Shown here piece after piece: positions 1 through 11,455 of a stretch of 64,000 nucleotides of DNA (its first letter is position 1; each line of letters opens with the position of its first letter). Origin of the DNA: Closterium sp. NIES-65 (taxonomy: Eukaryota; Streptophyta; Zygnematophyceae; Desmidiales; Closteriaceae); NCBI GenBank assembly GCA_948144175.1, contig CANXME010002486.1, forward strand, positions 3,410,001-3,474,000, read 5' to 3'. The notes under the pieces were generated by a model that was not told where the DNA came from, did not search any database, and saw only the letters and a list, made by a program, of their open reading frames with translations. A program made the translations under genes and the position numbers.

Positions 1-57
1 TATATAAGACTAAACAAGCAAGAGCAGTAATATATATATGTAACAGTACAAAGAGGG

Positions 58-1890
58 TCAAGAGGAGAGCAAGTGAGGCAAGACACACACAAGACCCAGC
101 TGGGTACAGTAGCGCTGATGATCACAAGGCGGAAGTGCCTTGGTGAAGACATCAGCAGTGTAAGCCTCAGAGGCCACGTACGCAAGTCGCAACTGACCAC
201 GCTGCTGTAGCTCACGAGCAAGGAAGTAGCGGAGAGCAATGTGCTTTGTTCTGTGCTCCAGTCTCTGCTCTCGACACAAGGCCAGCATGGCCTTGTTGTC
301 GACGTACAGGACTGGAGGAGAACGAGGCGGCTCTCCAAGGTCGGTCAGCAGGTAGGTGAGCCAGCGAAGCTCCTGAGCAGCCATGGCCCCTGCGTAGATC
401 TCAGCCTCAGAACTCGAGCCGAGAACAGAAGACGAGCGAGTAGCCCGCCACGAAACAGAGCCGGAACCAAGGCTGAAGGTGTAACCCTGTGACGACCGCT
501 GCGTAGCCTGGTCGTCAGCCCAAGAAGCGTCTGCGTGTCCAGTGAGGACCACTGGACTCCGCCCTCCAAGCACTAGCCCCATGCCCGACGTACTGCACAA
601 GTAGCGCAACACCCTCTTTGCTGCAGCCATGTGCTCGAGTCGGTGTCTCCCAGGAGCAACATAGCGTGCAAGAATGCTAAGAGGGTATGCAAGGTCAAGT
701 CGTGTGCAAGTCATCAGGTACATGAGACAGCCAACAAGCTCTGGGTACGGGCCACTCGACTCTACGGACTCATCCGAACACAGAGCTGAGAGCGAGTGGC
801 GAGTAGACAGAGGAGTGGCCTGAGGCGAGGAGTACGTGAAGCCGAAGCGCTGAAGGACCTGCTGCACCATGTGTGACTGAGTCAGGGTGATGGTGCGGCA
901 TGCTCTGTCCCGGGTGATCTGCAAGCCAAGGTAGCTGCGCAGTTCACCCAGGTCAGTGCACGTGTGTCTCTTCTGCAGCTCGGACTTCACGTAGGCGAGT
1001 CCAGTAGTGTCAGCTGTGGCAAAGACCAAGTCGTCGACGTACACGAGGATGTAGAAAGGCGGCAGAGAGGTGTCGGTGCGCACAAACAGCGACGGGTCGG
1101 CAGTAGAAGGAGCGAACCCAAGAGCCGCAAGCGTAGTCCTCAGTGTGTCGTGCCACTCACGTGGCGCCTGGCGGAGACCATAGACTGGACGCCGGAGACT
1201 CCACTGGGTACCAGGAGGGAAAGACCCAGTGAAGCCAGGTGGGCGGCGCAGCCAGATCTCCTCGTGCAGGCTGCCCTGCAAGAAAGCTGTGCTGAAGTCG
1301 AGAGAGTGCAGCTCGTAGTCACGGTGAGCAGCAACGTGCAGCACTACCCGAAGAGTGGTCATCTTTGGGGTGGGGGAGAAGGTCTGAAAGTAGTCAACTC
1401 CCTGCTGCTGACTGAAGCCACGAGCCACGTAACGTGCCTTGAAGACAAAAGGAGAACCCGGCGGCCGCTTCACCCTGAAAATCCACATGCCACTGACGAT
1501 GTTCGCCCCAGGAGGGGGGTCAGCGTCAACATAGGTGCCTGTGGACTTCCAGGAAGCCATCTCTGCATCCATAGCTGCCTGCCACTGAGAGGAGTAGGGA
1601 CCCTCTATCGCCTTGGCGTAAGAGCACGGAGTCGGGATGTCAAGTGCATCCGGGTCTCCCTCAAGGGTAAGCAGTACGGACACGAGATGAGGTGAAGCAG
1701 CGGCCAAGCACTGGAACTCCTCCTGCCTGTCCTCAAGGACGTCCGTGCCAAGGGCACACGCACCCCCGACGGACGGAGGACAGACAGACTCAAACTCAGC
1801 GACAAGACTAGCAGCGTAGTCTAGGTGACAGCGAGCAGCAAAGTCGACGAGCTCAGTAACTAGGGCAGACGCAGCATAAGACTCGAAAGA
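58..1890 (-). pseudogene. pol: copy A reverse transcriptase and RNase H
   Basis: C-terminal part of the copia Pol polyprotein. RT copies element RNA into cDNA inside the particle and RNase H removes the RNA strand. Recognised by the RT opening WQAAMDAEMASWKSTGTYVDA, the conserved SLDFSTAFLQGSLHEEIW block, and the YVDD active site near 1030-1041. After these come an RNase H-like domain with LTGHADASWADD, SSEAEIYAG and YVDNKAMLAL, and then the C-terminal HIALRYFLARELQQRGQLRLAYV segment. This part reads as one open frame to the terminal stop at 58. All catalytic blocks are visible, but the copy as a whole is broken further upstream. Family assignment to Ty1/copia is secure; activity is not implied. 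Confidence 0.9.
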
Positions 1891-1894
1891 AGGG

Positions 1895-3046
1895 TCAGTG
1901 ACGGCAGTAGCAAGGAGACGCGTGAAGAGAGTCCGACGAAGGACTGGCAGCACGAAGAGAGTCCGACGCAGGGTCGGCGAGAGCAGGAAGAGAGGACACA
2001 GGAGGAGAAGGCAAAGGGGCACGCAGAGGAGCAGTAGACGGACGCAGAGACATCCGGTGCGTGCCAGGGGCAGGAGGAGGATGCTGACGCGAACTACGAG
2101 CACTAGCGCTAGCAGGACGGACAGGTGATGCAGGACGAGACGCAGACTCACGACGCTCAGTAAGACCGCCAGTAGGACCAGTGTAAGGAGAAGGAGCAGG
2201 TAGTGGGGAGGCCGGCTGCAACTGGAACTGAGACGGGACAGGCTGTGAACACGCTAAGGGAGGAGGACCAGGAAGAGGCGAGAGACCAAGAACCTGCTGA
2301 AGGAGCGGAACGAAGTACGGCTGAGGGTGCGCGGCGACTCCAGACACAGCAGGGACAGCACCAGTACCCCCAGCGGCAGTACCAGAACCAGCAGCAGCTC
2401 CAACTCCCAGGTCCTCAGTACTAGCCTCAGCACCAACGCCCGAGTCCTCAGCACCAGCAGGGACTCCAACACCAGGGTCCTCAGCCCCAGTAGCAGCTCC
2501 AACTCCAGGGTCCGCAGCACCAGCTGCAGCTCCAACTCCAGGGTCCGCAGCACCAGTAGCAGCTCCAACGCCAGGGTCCGCAGCACCAGCAGTAGCTCCA
2601 ACGCCAGGGTCCGCAGCACCAGCTGCAGCTCCAACTCCAGGGTCCGTAGCACGAGCAGCAGCTCCAACTCCAGGGTCCGCAGCACCAGCAGCAGCTCCAA
2701 CGCTAGGGTCCGCAGCACCAGCAGCAGCCGGGTCCGTGAGACGAGGCGCTCCACTCCGAAGTGTGCAACGGCGCTCGTACCACTCACGGATCCGCTCACG
2801 GGAGGGGAGCTCCCGACTAGGAGGAGAAGTTCCAGCACCAGCACCTGTAGTGCGCCTGGTCCCAGAGGTACCTCTCCGGAGGCTGCAGTACTGTAAGTAC
2901 CACTCACGCAACTGCTCCGAGGAGAGGTCTCGCTCAGGCGTAGCACCGCCAGAGGTAGAACCTCCAGACGCAGCACCCCCATTCTCAGCACCCCCAGTCA
3001 CCGCACCCCCAGGCTCAGCACCCCCAGCGTCCGCACCCCCAGGCAC
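1895..3046 (-). pseudogene. copy A integrase-RT spacer with GVGAAAGAADP repeats
   Basis: Low-complexity linker between integrase and RT. It begins with GGAEPGGA-type repeats and carries two LREWY-like motifs (SSEQLREWYLQY and PSRERIREWYERR). Then comes a run of near-identical 30-bp units around 2400-2720, coding for GVGAAAGAADP, followed by a Pro/Ser-rich stretch ending in PGTHRMSLRPSTAPLRAPLP. The same order of blocks is found in copies D, F, G and H, although the repeat unit differs between subfamilies. No enzymatic domain is present. It may be a flexible tether between Pol domains; this is inference. Confidence 0.65.
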
Positions 3047-5478
3047 AGCACCCCCAGAGTCCGCACCCCCAGGCTTAGCACCCCAGAGTCCGCACCCCCA
3101 GGCTCAGCACCCCCAGCAGGACGAGAGTCGACAACAACCTCAACAGGCTCGACCGGGTCTACCTGAGACACACCTGAGGGAGCGGCACCCTGAGGGGGGA
3201 GGGGGTCTACAACACCAGCACCTGGCGCAAGGAAGAGAGGCAGGGGAGGGAGCGGGGAAGTGCGGTAGGGGAAGAGGCGATAGTAGGGGACAGACTCGTC
3301 AAAAGTGACGTCCTGTGAGGGCAAGACCCGGCGCGAGGTGGCGTGGTAAAACTGCCAACCAGGCGCGTCCGGAACAAAGCCGAGGAAGACGCAGGGAACA
3401 GCACGGGAGGAGAGCTTGTCCGCAGACGTATCGCGGACAAAAGCTCGAGATCCCCAGACCCGGAAACGCGACGCATCGCCAACCTCCCCCGTCCACAGCA
3501 GTGTGGGCGAGGTTTCCGGCAAGGAGACACGGGGCCAGAGGTTGAGCTGATGCGCAGCGTACCGGACCGCAAACGGCCACAGAAAGTGGGGGGCATCCGC
3601 ATGGATCAAGGAGGTACGAGCGACCTCCATGACCAGGCCAATGCGGCGCTCCGCAACCCCATTCTGCTGTGGATAGGCCGGAAGCGTGAACGACTGCTCA
3701 ATGCCGTGCTCAGCACAGTAGGCTGCCAAGAGGTCGGAGGAAAACTCACCACCTCTGTCAGAGTGCAAGCGCAGGACAGGAAAGTCCGAACGGAAACGCT
3801 CGCTGAGCTGGAGACGAGCTCTGCGGATCCAAGGGATCAAAACATCAGGGACCTCACCCTTGGTGCGCAAGGGGAAGACCGTGGTGTAGCGCAAGTAGTC
3901 GTCAACAACGATCAGGAAGTACCTCTCCTGACCCTGACCACGGATGCGGGCTGGGCCCCACACGTCCATGTGGAGCGCCTGCAAAGGAGCAGTCGTCGGG
4001 GGAAACGAGGAGGAGTGAGGAGCGGCGCGCTGCCGCCCCTCGACACAGGGAAGACAGGGAGGAGCAGGCGAGGGTGGGAGGGGAGGGAGGACCCTGGGCA
4101 GACCAGAGACAAGGTACCGGGAGTGCATGGCACGAAGGCGCTGCACAGACGGGTGGCCCAGTCGGTGGTGCCAGAGGACAGTCTCGTGCGCTAGAGAGCG
4201 ACACGAGCAGGGGGCGGACAGCTGACCTGACGCGGACGCAGACGCAGACGCAGCGACCTGAGGGGGGGCAGTAGTCAGTGTGTACACGTCCGACCCCGGC
4301 TGCCGGGTGAAGGTAGCCAAGTGGCGGCCTGTACGAGCACACGTGCAGTGGGTGACACGCTCGTAGGCAGGGGTGAACTGGTGAACACCCGCGTCCTGTA
4401 GTGCACAACCTGCCACCAAGTTTGTAGAGAACGAGTGGAGGTGGAGACCTGACAGTGTGCCCGACGGGACCGCAGGACAGGGAAGGACAGTGGAGGAGGT
4501 CGCAAGGACCGGACCCCCAGAGGGGTCAGCGAGGGAGACAGCAACTGGCCGAGCAAGGGGCTCAAGGGCAGTGCGGTCACGAAAGAAACAGCGAGAGGCA
4601 CCTGAATCCAGTGTGAAGGTGTGCAGTGCTGCAGTTGACACAGTACTAGGGGGGGCAGACGTACACGCACCTAGAGCAGCAGCCTCACCAGCACCTGGGG
4701 TAGCAGACACGAGTGTACCTGGAGCGGCAGACGCACTAGTCCTAATGCCCGGGTCGGGCGGGACACTCAGGTACTTAGAACCCTCTCCACTAGTAGACAT
4801 CACATACATGGCAGTGAGAATAGCATCAAATTCTAGAGCATAGATATCGATCCCCTTCTTCAGGAGATCAATCCAGCGGGGCAGCTCAGTGGCCTGAGGG
4901 AACTGAACACGCCAAGCGTCGTTCAGACGAGCGAAGCAACGCTGTGTGGCGTGCGGTCCCCCACACGGCTGGCCAGTGCGGTCACCAGTGCGAATGACGT
5001 ACGTGCAGCTAAGGCCACCCCCCCCCCCGTGCTGAGAGTACCACTCACGGACCTCCTGGGGCGAGGGAGTGTGCTGCTGGCCCTGGCCACCGCCAGTGCC
5101 TCCACGACCACCACCGCCGCTACCACCTCCTCGACCACCCCAACCTCGGCCGCTGCCTCGTCCACCGCCACCCCCACCACCTCCTCCGCCCCGGCCGCCT
5201 CCCCCGCCGCTGCCGCCACCCCCCCCCACTGCCGCCACCTCCTCCACCCGCGCCACCCCCCCCGCCACCACCTCCCCCACCACCGCCACCCCCGCTGTCA
5301 CCACCACCGCCCTTGCCCCCTTTGCCCTTGCCGCTGCGGTGCCCGCTCGAAGCAGACGCAGTCCCGACCTTCTCAGCACCAAGGAGGTCGACAGCAGCAG
5401 CAGAGGCGTCAGAGGGAAGAAGGGGGGAGGGAGAACACCCCTCAAAGAACGGGGTACGGGGGTCACCGCGAGAGGCAC
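2998..5478 (-). pseudogene. pol: copy A Gag C-terminus, protease and integrase
   Basis: Middle part of the polyprotein. It opens with the Gly-rich Gag linker, then the knuckle block CTYVIRTGDRTGQPCG..H....C, then the aspartic protease motif FTLDSGASRCFF. The GAG-pre-integrase zinc segment follows (LWHHRLGHPS ... CLPCVEG). The integrase core shows HMDVWGPARI, HSDRGGEFSS and PQQNGVAERR, giving the D, D and E positions. The integrase tail shows the LWTGEVGDASRFRVWGSRAFV and CVFLGF blocks typical of copia elements. All expected motifs are visible, so it is a recent-looking but broken copy. Confidence 0.88.
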
Positions 5479-5623
5479 CTACAGCGACTATGCTAGTCTC
5501 AGCTGCAAGGAGTTCCTTCTCGAGGAGGGCAATGGTGAGCTCGGTGGGGCAGCGAGCTAGGAAGTGGTCCCTGACTGAGCGCAGCGAGTCAGGGAGGCGC
5601 GTGACTAGGTGGTAGAGAGTGAG

Positions 5624-6100
5624 CTAGAGAGGGGGTGGGTTCGTGGCAAGGAACTCATCAGGCATAGCGGCGCGGAAGCGAGCCTCACTCGTGCGGAGGT
5701 GGGTAATGAAATCAGCGACAGTGTGAAAGGAAGCTAAGTCAGGGAACAGGTAGGGAAGAGAGAGACGGCCTAGAGCGGCAGAGGCTGGTGAGGAGTAGCG
5801 GGCAACGACAGCAGTGTACAGTGCCTGTGCAGTCTTGTGCTGCCCAAAGTGTTCGCGCTCATCTATCGGCAGAGAGTTGCGAATAGCGAAGCGAGCATGG
5901 GCGTCACAAGTCTGCCACTGTGAGCGAGCAGTGCTGTCAGCAGTAGCAGCAGGAGCAGTAGCGTGGCCTAAGGCGTGATCGTACAGCGAGATGTCTTCCT
6001 TGGCAGTGAGCTGTAGGAAGAGGTGTAGGTCATCAAGCCAGGTGTCGAACTTCACTGGGCGGCCCTCAGCGTCAAAGGCTAGCACAGGAGGGCTAGCCAT
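5624..6100 (-). pseudogene. gag: copy A Gag N-terminal domain
   Basis: Start of the Gag region, MASPPVLAFDAEGRPVKFDTWLDDLHLFLQL, a copia-type Gag of the plant UBN2/retrotran-gag kind that forms the particle shell. The ATG at 6098-6100 is shared in position and context with copies B, C, F and H. About 158 residues are seen, ending with the segment FRAAMPDEFLATNPPPL. The equivalent region of copy F (41743-44922) continues in one frame into the poly-Gly linker. The family call rests on homology to the other copies in the window and on the LFLQ..LTA..HARFAIRNSLP pattern. Confidence 0.85.
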
Positions 6101-6109
6101 GGTAGCAGC

Positions 6110-6483
6110 AGTAGGAGAAACAGTAGGAGCAGTAGGCTAGGTAGGGCGGCGCGGCTCGGTACAGGTAGGGCGGCGCGGCTCGGTACAGGTAGGGCGGCGC
6201 TGCTCGGGTTGGGCGGCGCGGCTCGGTTCGGGCGGCGCGGCTCGGTTCGGGCGGCTCGATCCGGGCGGCTCGGGTCGGTTAGGGCTGGGCGGCTCGGGTC
6301 GGCTCGGTTCGGGCTGCTCGGTGTGGGCTGCTCGTTCTGGGTGGGGGCCGTTCGAGGCCGCTAAGGGCGAGCGCGGGGAGCGGGTGGGGTAAGTGCGGGG
6401 CCGACGCGGGCCTATAGGGGTAGGGACGGGGCCGACGCGGTCCTCTAGGGGTAGGGACGGGGCCGACGCGGGCCTCTAGGGGT
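6110..6483 (-). repeat. copy A GC-rich repetitive leader
   Basis: Non-coding leader between gag and the expected 5' LTR. It contains repeats of GGGCGGCGCGGCTCGGTACA near gag and degenerate units of about 31 bp farther away, with the core GGGGCCGACGCGGGCCTCTA. The same two-part layout is present in copy F (44636-45400). Confidence 0.8.
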
Positions 6484-7342
6484 AGGCGTTAAGCCCCTAG
6501 CTTCCCCTTGCCTACCGCCCTCGCCTCCTTCCGCGCCGTGCGCGCCGGCTCCTCCCTGAGCCTCTACGTCGTTCTTCCCGTCACCTTCAATTGCCTCGCG
6601 CACCACCTTCGATTCCTTCGCGACGAAATCTAACCCTGACCTCGTGGGCATGCCTCCTCGATTGCTTGTATGTGATGAGCTCTGCGCTCCTTCACATACT
6701 AGACCTTCTCTCCCCTATCTACAATCCTTTGCCTGCCATATCTCCCTCAATTCACCGCTTGCTCGGATTACAGCAAAACATTCGTGTAAAAAGGGAAACA
6801 TACAAGCAATGGATAGTGCGTTCAGGATTCCTCCTATTCTACCAGCACTACCACCGCCATGCCGCGGTCCTATCGCTCCTGCCTACGGTAGCAGCTCAGG
6901 GCTGCTCCACACAAGCTTACAGCCATGCTTCCTCTTGCCACCCCTCCTTGCCTTGTCTGCTCGTCCTCCAGCTGTTACTGCCAGATCCAGCTGGCTTCCC
7001 GAACCTATCCTGCACACATGAGGAAAACAAACACGCATGCAAGCATTCACCCATCCATCACATCCCGTGCTGTTGCTTCCTGCTGCCGCTGCCCAGTCAG
7101 CCTCTGTTTATGCAGCCCGCCCCTCCTGGCTTACGTAAGTCCCAGCTCTCGCTTGCCCGTGCAATCCTCCGACCCTCAGGCTCGGCAATCGTCAGCTCCC
7201 CACCTCCCTTCTCGGCTCCAGAAACGTCAAATGTCTATTCGGCTCCCGTCCTCGCTGCACCTCGCTTCGCTATGTACAATATGTCCAGTATATATAGCCC
7301 CTTCACCGCGCTACCTTACCCTTTACATTCATGCAAATGTGA
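6484..7342. other. unassigned sequence between copies A and B
   Basis: About 860 bp with no convincing gene. Base composition is more balanced than in the flanking leaders and short pyrimidine-rich stretches are common. A TATA-like string (CAGTATATATAGCCCC) lies at about 7289-7304, so this could be the end of another LTR or a promoter, but no LTR partner or coding sequence was found. ORFs here look like chance readings. Confidence 0.5.
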
Positions 7343-7397
7343 CAGTACTTGTACCCAACTGTTTCATAGTTCATTCATTCTCGTTCTAACTTTCACA
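7343..7397 (+). repeat. copy B partial 5' LTR and adjoining primer-binding site
   Basis: 55 bases match the right end of the 3' LTR at 14596-14650 with one difference and end in TTTCACA. The primer-binding site TGGTATAGAGCAGG follows directly at 7398. It is a variant of the plant initiator-Met tRNA site. Confidence 0.88.
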
Positions 7398-7449
7398 TGG
7401 TATAGAGCAGGTTCCCTCGTGGGAACTGTTCCTAGGGCCCACCGATTCG

Positions 7450-8285
7450 ATATTTTTTTCCTGCGCGGAGCGCGCTCAGTCCCTGCCCGAGTCGCGCTCC
7501 GTGGGTCTCTCCTCTCACGGCCCCTTGCGGACCCGTCGCGCCGCTCTCGCGGCCCCTCACGGCCCCTTAGCGGCCCCTCGCAGCCCCGTCGCGCTGCCCT
7601 AGCAGCCGCGTCGCGCCGCCCTAACGGCCGCGTCGCGCCGCCCTCGCCGCCCTCACGGCCCCTTAGCGGCCCCTCGCGGCCCCGATCCGCCGCCCTTGCA
7701 GCACCGATCCGCCGCCCTTCGCGGCCCGTCACCGCTCTCCCCCTGCGGACCCTCGCCGCCCTTTCACCAGCGGCCCCCTCGCCGCCCTTGCACGGCCACG
7801 ACGCCGCCCTTCCAGCGGCCCCGTCGTCGCCCTTCCCGCGGCCCTGTCGCCGCCCTCTTCAGCAGCCCCGTCGCCACCCTTGCAGCGGCCCTGTCGCCGC
7901 CCTTCTCAGCGGCCCCGCCACCTCCTTTCAGCGGCCCCGCCGCCGCCCCTGAAGCGGCCTCGTCGCCACCCTCTCAGCGGCCCCGCCGCCGCCCTTTCAG
8001 CGGCCCCGCCGCCTCCTTTGCGGCCCCGCCGGACCGCCCAGCGGCTGAGCCGCCCAGCAGCAGAGCCGCCGAGCCGTCGCGCCGCCCAAGAGCCGAGCCG
8101 CCGAGCCGCCCAGCAGCCGAGCCGCCTAGCCGCCGAGCCGCCCAGCAGCCGAGTCGACGAGCAGCCAAGCCGCCGAGCAGCTGAGCCGCCGAGCCGCCCA
8201 GCAACCGAGCCGCCGAGCCGCCCAGCTGCCGAGCCGACGAGTCGCCCTGCAGCCGAGCCGCCCGAGCCGCCCTGTCCGGTAAGAG
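7450..8285 (+). repeat. copy B GC-rich repetitive leader
   Basis: Leader made of two repeat classes: GGCCCCGTCGCCGCCCTT-like units to about 8030, then GAGCCGCCGAGCCGCC-like units to about 8270. Stop codons are rare, so long spurious ORFs cover it. A GGTAAGAG splice-donor-like string lies at 8278, about 70 bp before the gag ATG. Confidence 0.8.
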
Positions 8286-8346
8286 CAGCGCCTCTGTCAC
8301 TGCACTGCCCTCACCCTATTGTTCGTGCTGCTAGTCTACTGCTGTC

Positions 8347-9357
8347 ATGGCTACCCCTAGTGTCCTCGCTTTTGACGCTGAGGGTCGGGCCATTGACTTT
8401 GACGTCTGGATAGATGACCTGCAGCTTTTCCTACAGTGCGATAAGGCAGACGGTCTCTCTCTCTTTGACCTCACCTCTGGTGCGTCTCATGCCTCTGCTG
8501 TTGATGCTGACGCCACTGTTCGCTCAAAGTGGGCCACGCGCGATGCTGCTGCACGTCTTGCTGTACGTCGCCACCTGCCTACCTCTGAGCGTGCGCACTT
8601 TAGTCAGTACAAGAGTGCTCAGACCTTGTACGACGCTGTAGTTGCACGCTACTCCTCCCTTGCTACTGCTTCACTGAGCCACCTCATGCTATCGTACCTC
8701 TTCCCTTACCTTGCTGCCTTTGCCACAGTCACTGACCTCATTACGCACCTCCGCACTAGTGACACTCGCTACCGCGCTGCGCTTCCTGCTGAGTTCTGCG
8801 CCAAGAACCCCCCCCCCATGTACATCACCCTCTACTACATAGGCGCCCGTCTCCCTGACTCCCTCCGCGTAGTTAGGGACCACTTTCTCTCTGTTTGCCC
8901 CACCACTCTCACCGTTGACCTCCTCGAGAAGGCCCTCCTAGCAGCAGAGAAGAGCATAGTTGCTGTAGGAGCCTCTCGTGGTGACCCCCGTACCCCCGTC
9001 TTTGAGGGGTGCTCTCCCTCCCCCCTCTTGCCCTCTGTTGCTTCTACTACTAGAGCCGACCTCGTTGGTTTCGAGTCGGTCGGCGCTGCGTCTGCCCCTT
9101 CGGGGAAGCGCCACACAGGCAAGGGCAAGGGGGGCAAGGGCGCTGGAGGAGCTAGCGGGGGCAGTGGAGGTGGCGGTGGAGCTGGCGGAGGGGGTGGGGG
9201 TGGTGGTGGGAGTGGTGGCGGGGGTGGAGGCGTCGGCGGCGGCAGTGGAGGCGGAGGCGGAGGCGGCGGTGGCGGTGGGAGCGGAGGTGGTAGAGGTGGC
9301 GGAGGAGGAGGAGGCGGAGGTGGAGGAGGTGGAGCTAGTCGGGGTGGCGCTGCGTAG
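8347..9357 (+). pseudogene. gag: copy B Gag with poly-glycine linker
   Basis: 336-residue Gag portion starting MATPSVLAFDAEGRAIDFDV. Residues 1 to about 190 are the particle-forming Gag domain, with QLFLQC, RRHLPTSERAHFSQYKSAQTLYDAVVARYSS and LITHLRTSDTRYRAALPAEF. A conserved GASRGDPRTPVFEGCSPSPLLPS block follows, then a basic GKGKGGKG patch and more than 70 residues of almost pure glycine. The knuckle block lies just downstream, near 9480-9560, in another frame. The Gly tract is coded by GGN runs prone to slippage. Ty1/copia Gag is a secure call. The copy is broken. Confidence 0.88.
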
Positions 9358-9681
9358 AGGGTCGGCTCCAGTGGTGGCCAGCGCTAGCAGCAGCAGCAGC
9401 AGCAGCGCATTCGTGACATCCCCCCCCCTCAGAAGCTCCGTGAGTGGTACGCTACACACCAGCGGGGTTGGGGTACTGGTCCGTGCGCCTACGTCCTGCG
9501 CACAGGCGACCGCGCGGGTGAGCAGTGCGGGGGTGCGCACCCCACCCAGCGCTGCTTTGGCCGCCTGACGGACGCTTGGCGACACCAGTTCCCTGAGGCC
9601 ACTGAGATCCCTCGCTGGGGCGAGCTGTCTAGGGCGGGAGTAGCTATCTTTGACCCTGACTTTGATGCTATTCTTGCTGCC

Positions 9682-11443
9682 ATGTATGCTGTGACTATTA
9701 GTGATGAGGGTGACTGTTACCGGTGTTTTCCGCCCGACCCGGGCATTGAGACTGCTGCCCTAGGTACTGGTGAGGCTGCTGCTCTTGGTGCTAGCGAGGC
9801 TGCTGCTCTAGGTGCTAGTGCGTCTGCTTCCTCAGGTGCTAGTGAGTCTGCGCTCTCAGGTACTACATCGGCCTCAGCCTCCTTTGCCTTCACCCTTGAC
9901 TCGGGGGCTTCTCGCTCTTTCTTTCAAGACGGCACCACACTGACGCAGCTTAGTCGGCCAGTTGCAGTCTCTCTGGCAGACCCCTCTGGGGGTCCTGTCC
10001 TTGCTCACTTCTCCACTGTCCTTCCGTTTCTGGCGGCTCCCTCTGGCACCCTGTCTGGTCTTTACCTTCCCTTGTTCTCTACGAACTTGGTGAATGGTGC
10101 TGACCTACAGGATGGGGGAGTTCACCAGCTCACTCCTGCGAGCCAGCGGTGACACACTGCACTGAGGCTTGTTCGGGCCGACACTTGGCCACGTTTACAC
10201 GTCAGCCGGGGTCGAGCCTGTACACACTGACCACTGAGTCTCCTCCGGTCACTGCGTCTGGTCGGGTAGCTGCGTCGGGTCAGGTGTTTGCTGCAGCGTC
10301 CAGGTCTGGTCCTGAGTCTGCCCCCTGCTCGTATCGTCTCCTATCTCAACAGACTCTCCTTTGGCACCACCGCCTGGGTCACCCTTCCCTGCCTTGCTCC
10401 GAGGCATGGCGTCCCGTTTCCTTGTCTCTGGTCTTCCCCGGTCCCTCCCTCCCCTTCCCCCGGGGCCTGCCCCCGCCTGCGTCCCCTGCGTCGAGGGGCG
10501 CCAGCGTGCTGCCCCTCACTCCTCCCAGTTTCCTCCGACAGAGGCCCCGCTGCAGACGCTTCACGTGGACGTGTGGGGCCCCGCGCGCGTCCGTGGCCAG
10601 GGTCACGAGCGCTACTTCCTGTTGGTGGTTGACGACTACTCGCGTTACACCACAGTCTTCCCCTTTCGCAGCAAGGTTGTTGTCACTGAGGTGTTGATCG
10701 ACTGGATCCGCGCAGCTCGTCTCCAGCTCAGGCGGAGCTTCGGCTCGGACTTTCCTGTTTTGCGTCTGCACTCTGACCGAGGCAGAGAGTTCTCCTCTGG
10801 CCTCCTGCGAGCCTACTGTTCTGCACGAGGCATTCGCCAGACCTTCACGCTTCCGGACTCTCCACAGCAAAATGTGATTGCTGAGCACCGCATTGGCATG
10901 GTCATGGACGTCGCTCGTACGTCCATGATGCATGCGGCTGCCCCCCATTTTCTGTGGCCGTTTGCGGTTCGGTACGCGGCGCATCAGATCAACCTTCAGC
11001 CCAGGGTCTCCATGCCGGAGACCTCTCCAGCTCTGCTGTGGACGGGAAAGGTTGGCGATGCGTCTGCGTTCCGTGTCTGGGGATCTCGGGCGTTTGTCCG
11101 CGACTTGTCTGCAGACAAGCTGTCCCCTCGTGCTGCTCCTTGCGTCTTCCTGGGTTTCCCCCCTGACGCGCCAGGGTGGCAGTTCTACCACCCCACCTCT
11201 CGCCGTGTTCTGTCCTCCCAGGATGTCACGTTTGACGAGTCTGTCCCCTACTACCGCCTCTACCCCTACCGCACTCGGTCCCTTCCCCCGCCACCGCTCT
11301 TTTTTGTGCCACGTCCCCCCCCGGAAGACCCCTTCCCCCCTCAGGGTCCTGCCCCTTCAGGTGTGTCCCAGGTAGACGCAGTCGAGCCTGTCGAGGTTGC
11401 TGGTGACTCTGGTGCTGCTGAGCCTGGGGGTGCTGACTCTTAG
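9682..11443 (+). pseudogene. pol: copy B protease and integrase
   Basis: The first part carries the aspartic protease motif FTLDSGASRSFF and the LADPSGGPVLAHFSTVLPF and GLYLPLFSTNLV blocks. The second part, from about 10361, carries the integrase zinc segment and core, with HVDVWGPARVRGQGHERYFLLVVDDYSRYTTVF, HSDRGREFSSG and SPQQNVIAEHRIG. The tail is ALLWTGKVGDASAFRVWGSRAFV. The integrase inserts element cDNA into the host chromosome. The motif order is that of Ty1/copia, with integrase before RT. Several interruptions are present. Confidence 0.88.
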
Positions 11444-11455
11444 GGTGCTGAGCGT

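Larger units (their letters stand above)
1..6483 (-). mobile_element. Copia LTR retrotransposon A, left-truncated by window edge
   Basis: Ty1/copia element on the minus strand. Read from right to left it has a GC-rich leader, gag, protease-integrase, a repeat spacer and reverse transcriptase/RNase H. Its 3' LTR lies beyond position 1. The first bases match the region just inside the 3' LTR of copy F, near 38465-38540, so only about 270 bp seem to be missing. No 5' LTR or primer-binding site is seen at its right side, where the leader stops against unrelated DNA near 6483. Broken, with roughly three interruptions of the reading frame. It belongs to the same LTR subfamily as F by leader and coding similarity. 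Age cannot be set from LTRs. Confidence 0.9.

Noticed and set aside
4951-5560. Pro/Ser/Thr-rich plus-strand ORFs around 5000-5500, and similar ones at 43409-44107
   Set aside because: They are antisense to the Gly-rich Gag linker of copies A and F.
6591-8413. Arg/Pro-rich ORFs (up to 453 codons) across the copy B leader
   Set aside because: They run from unassigned DNA through the LTR end, the primer-binding site and the GC-rich leader repeats, so they cannot be one gene.
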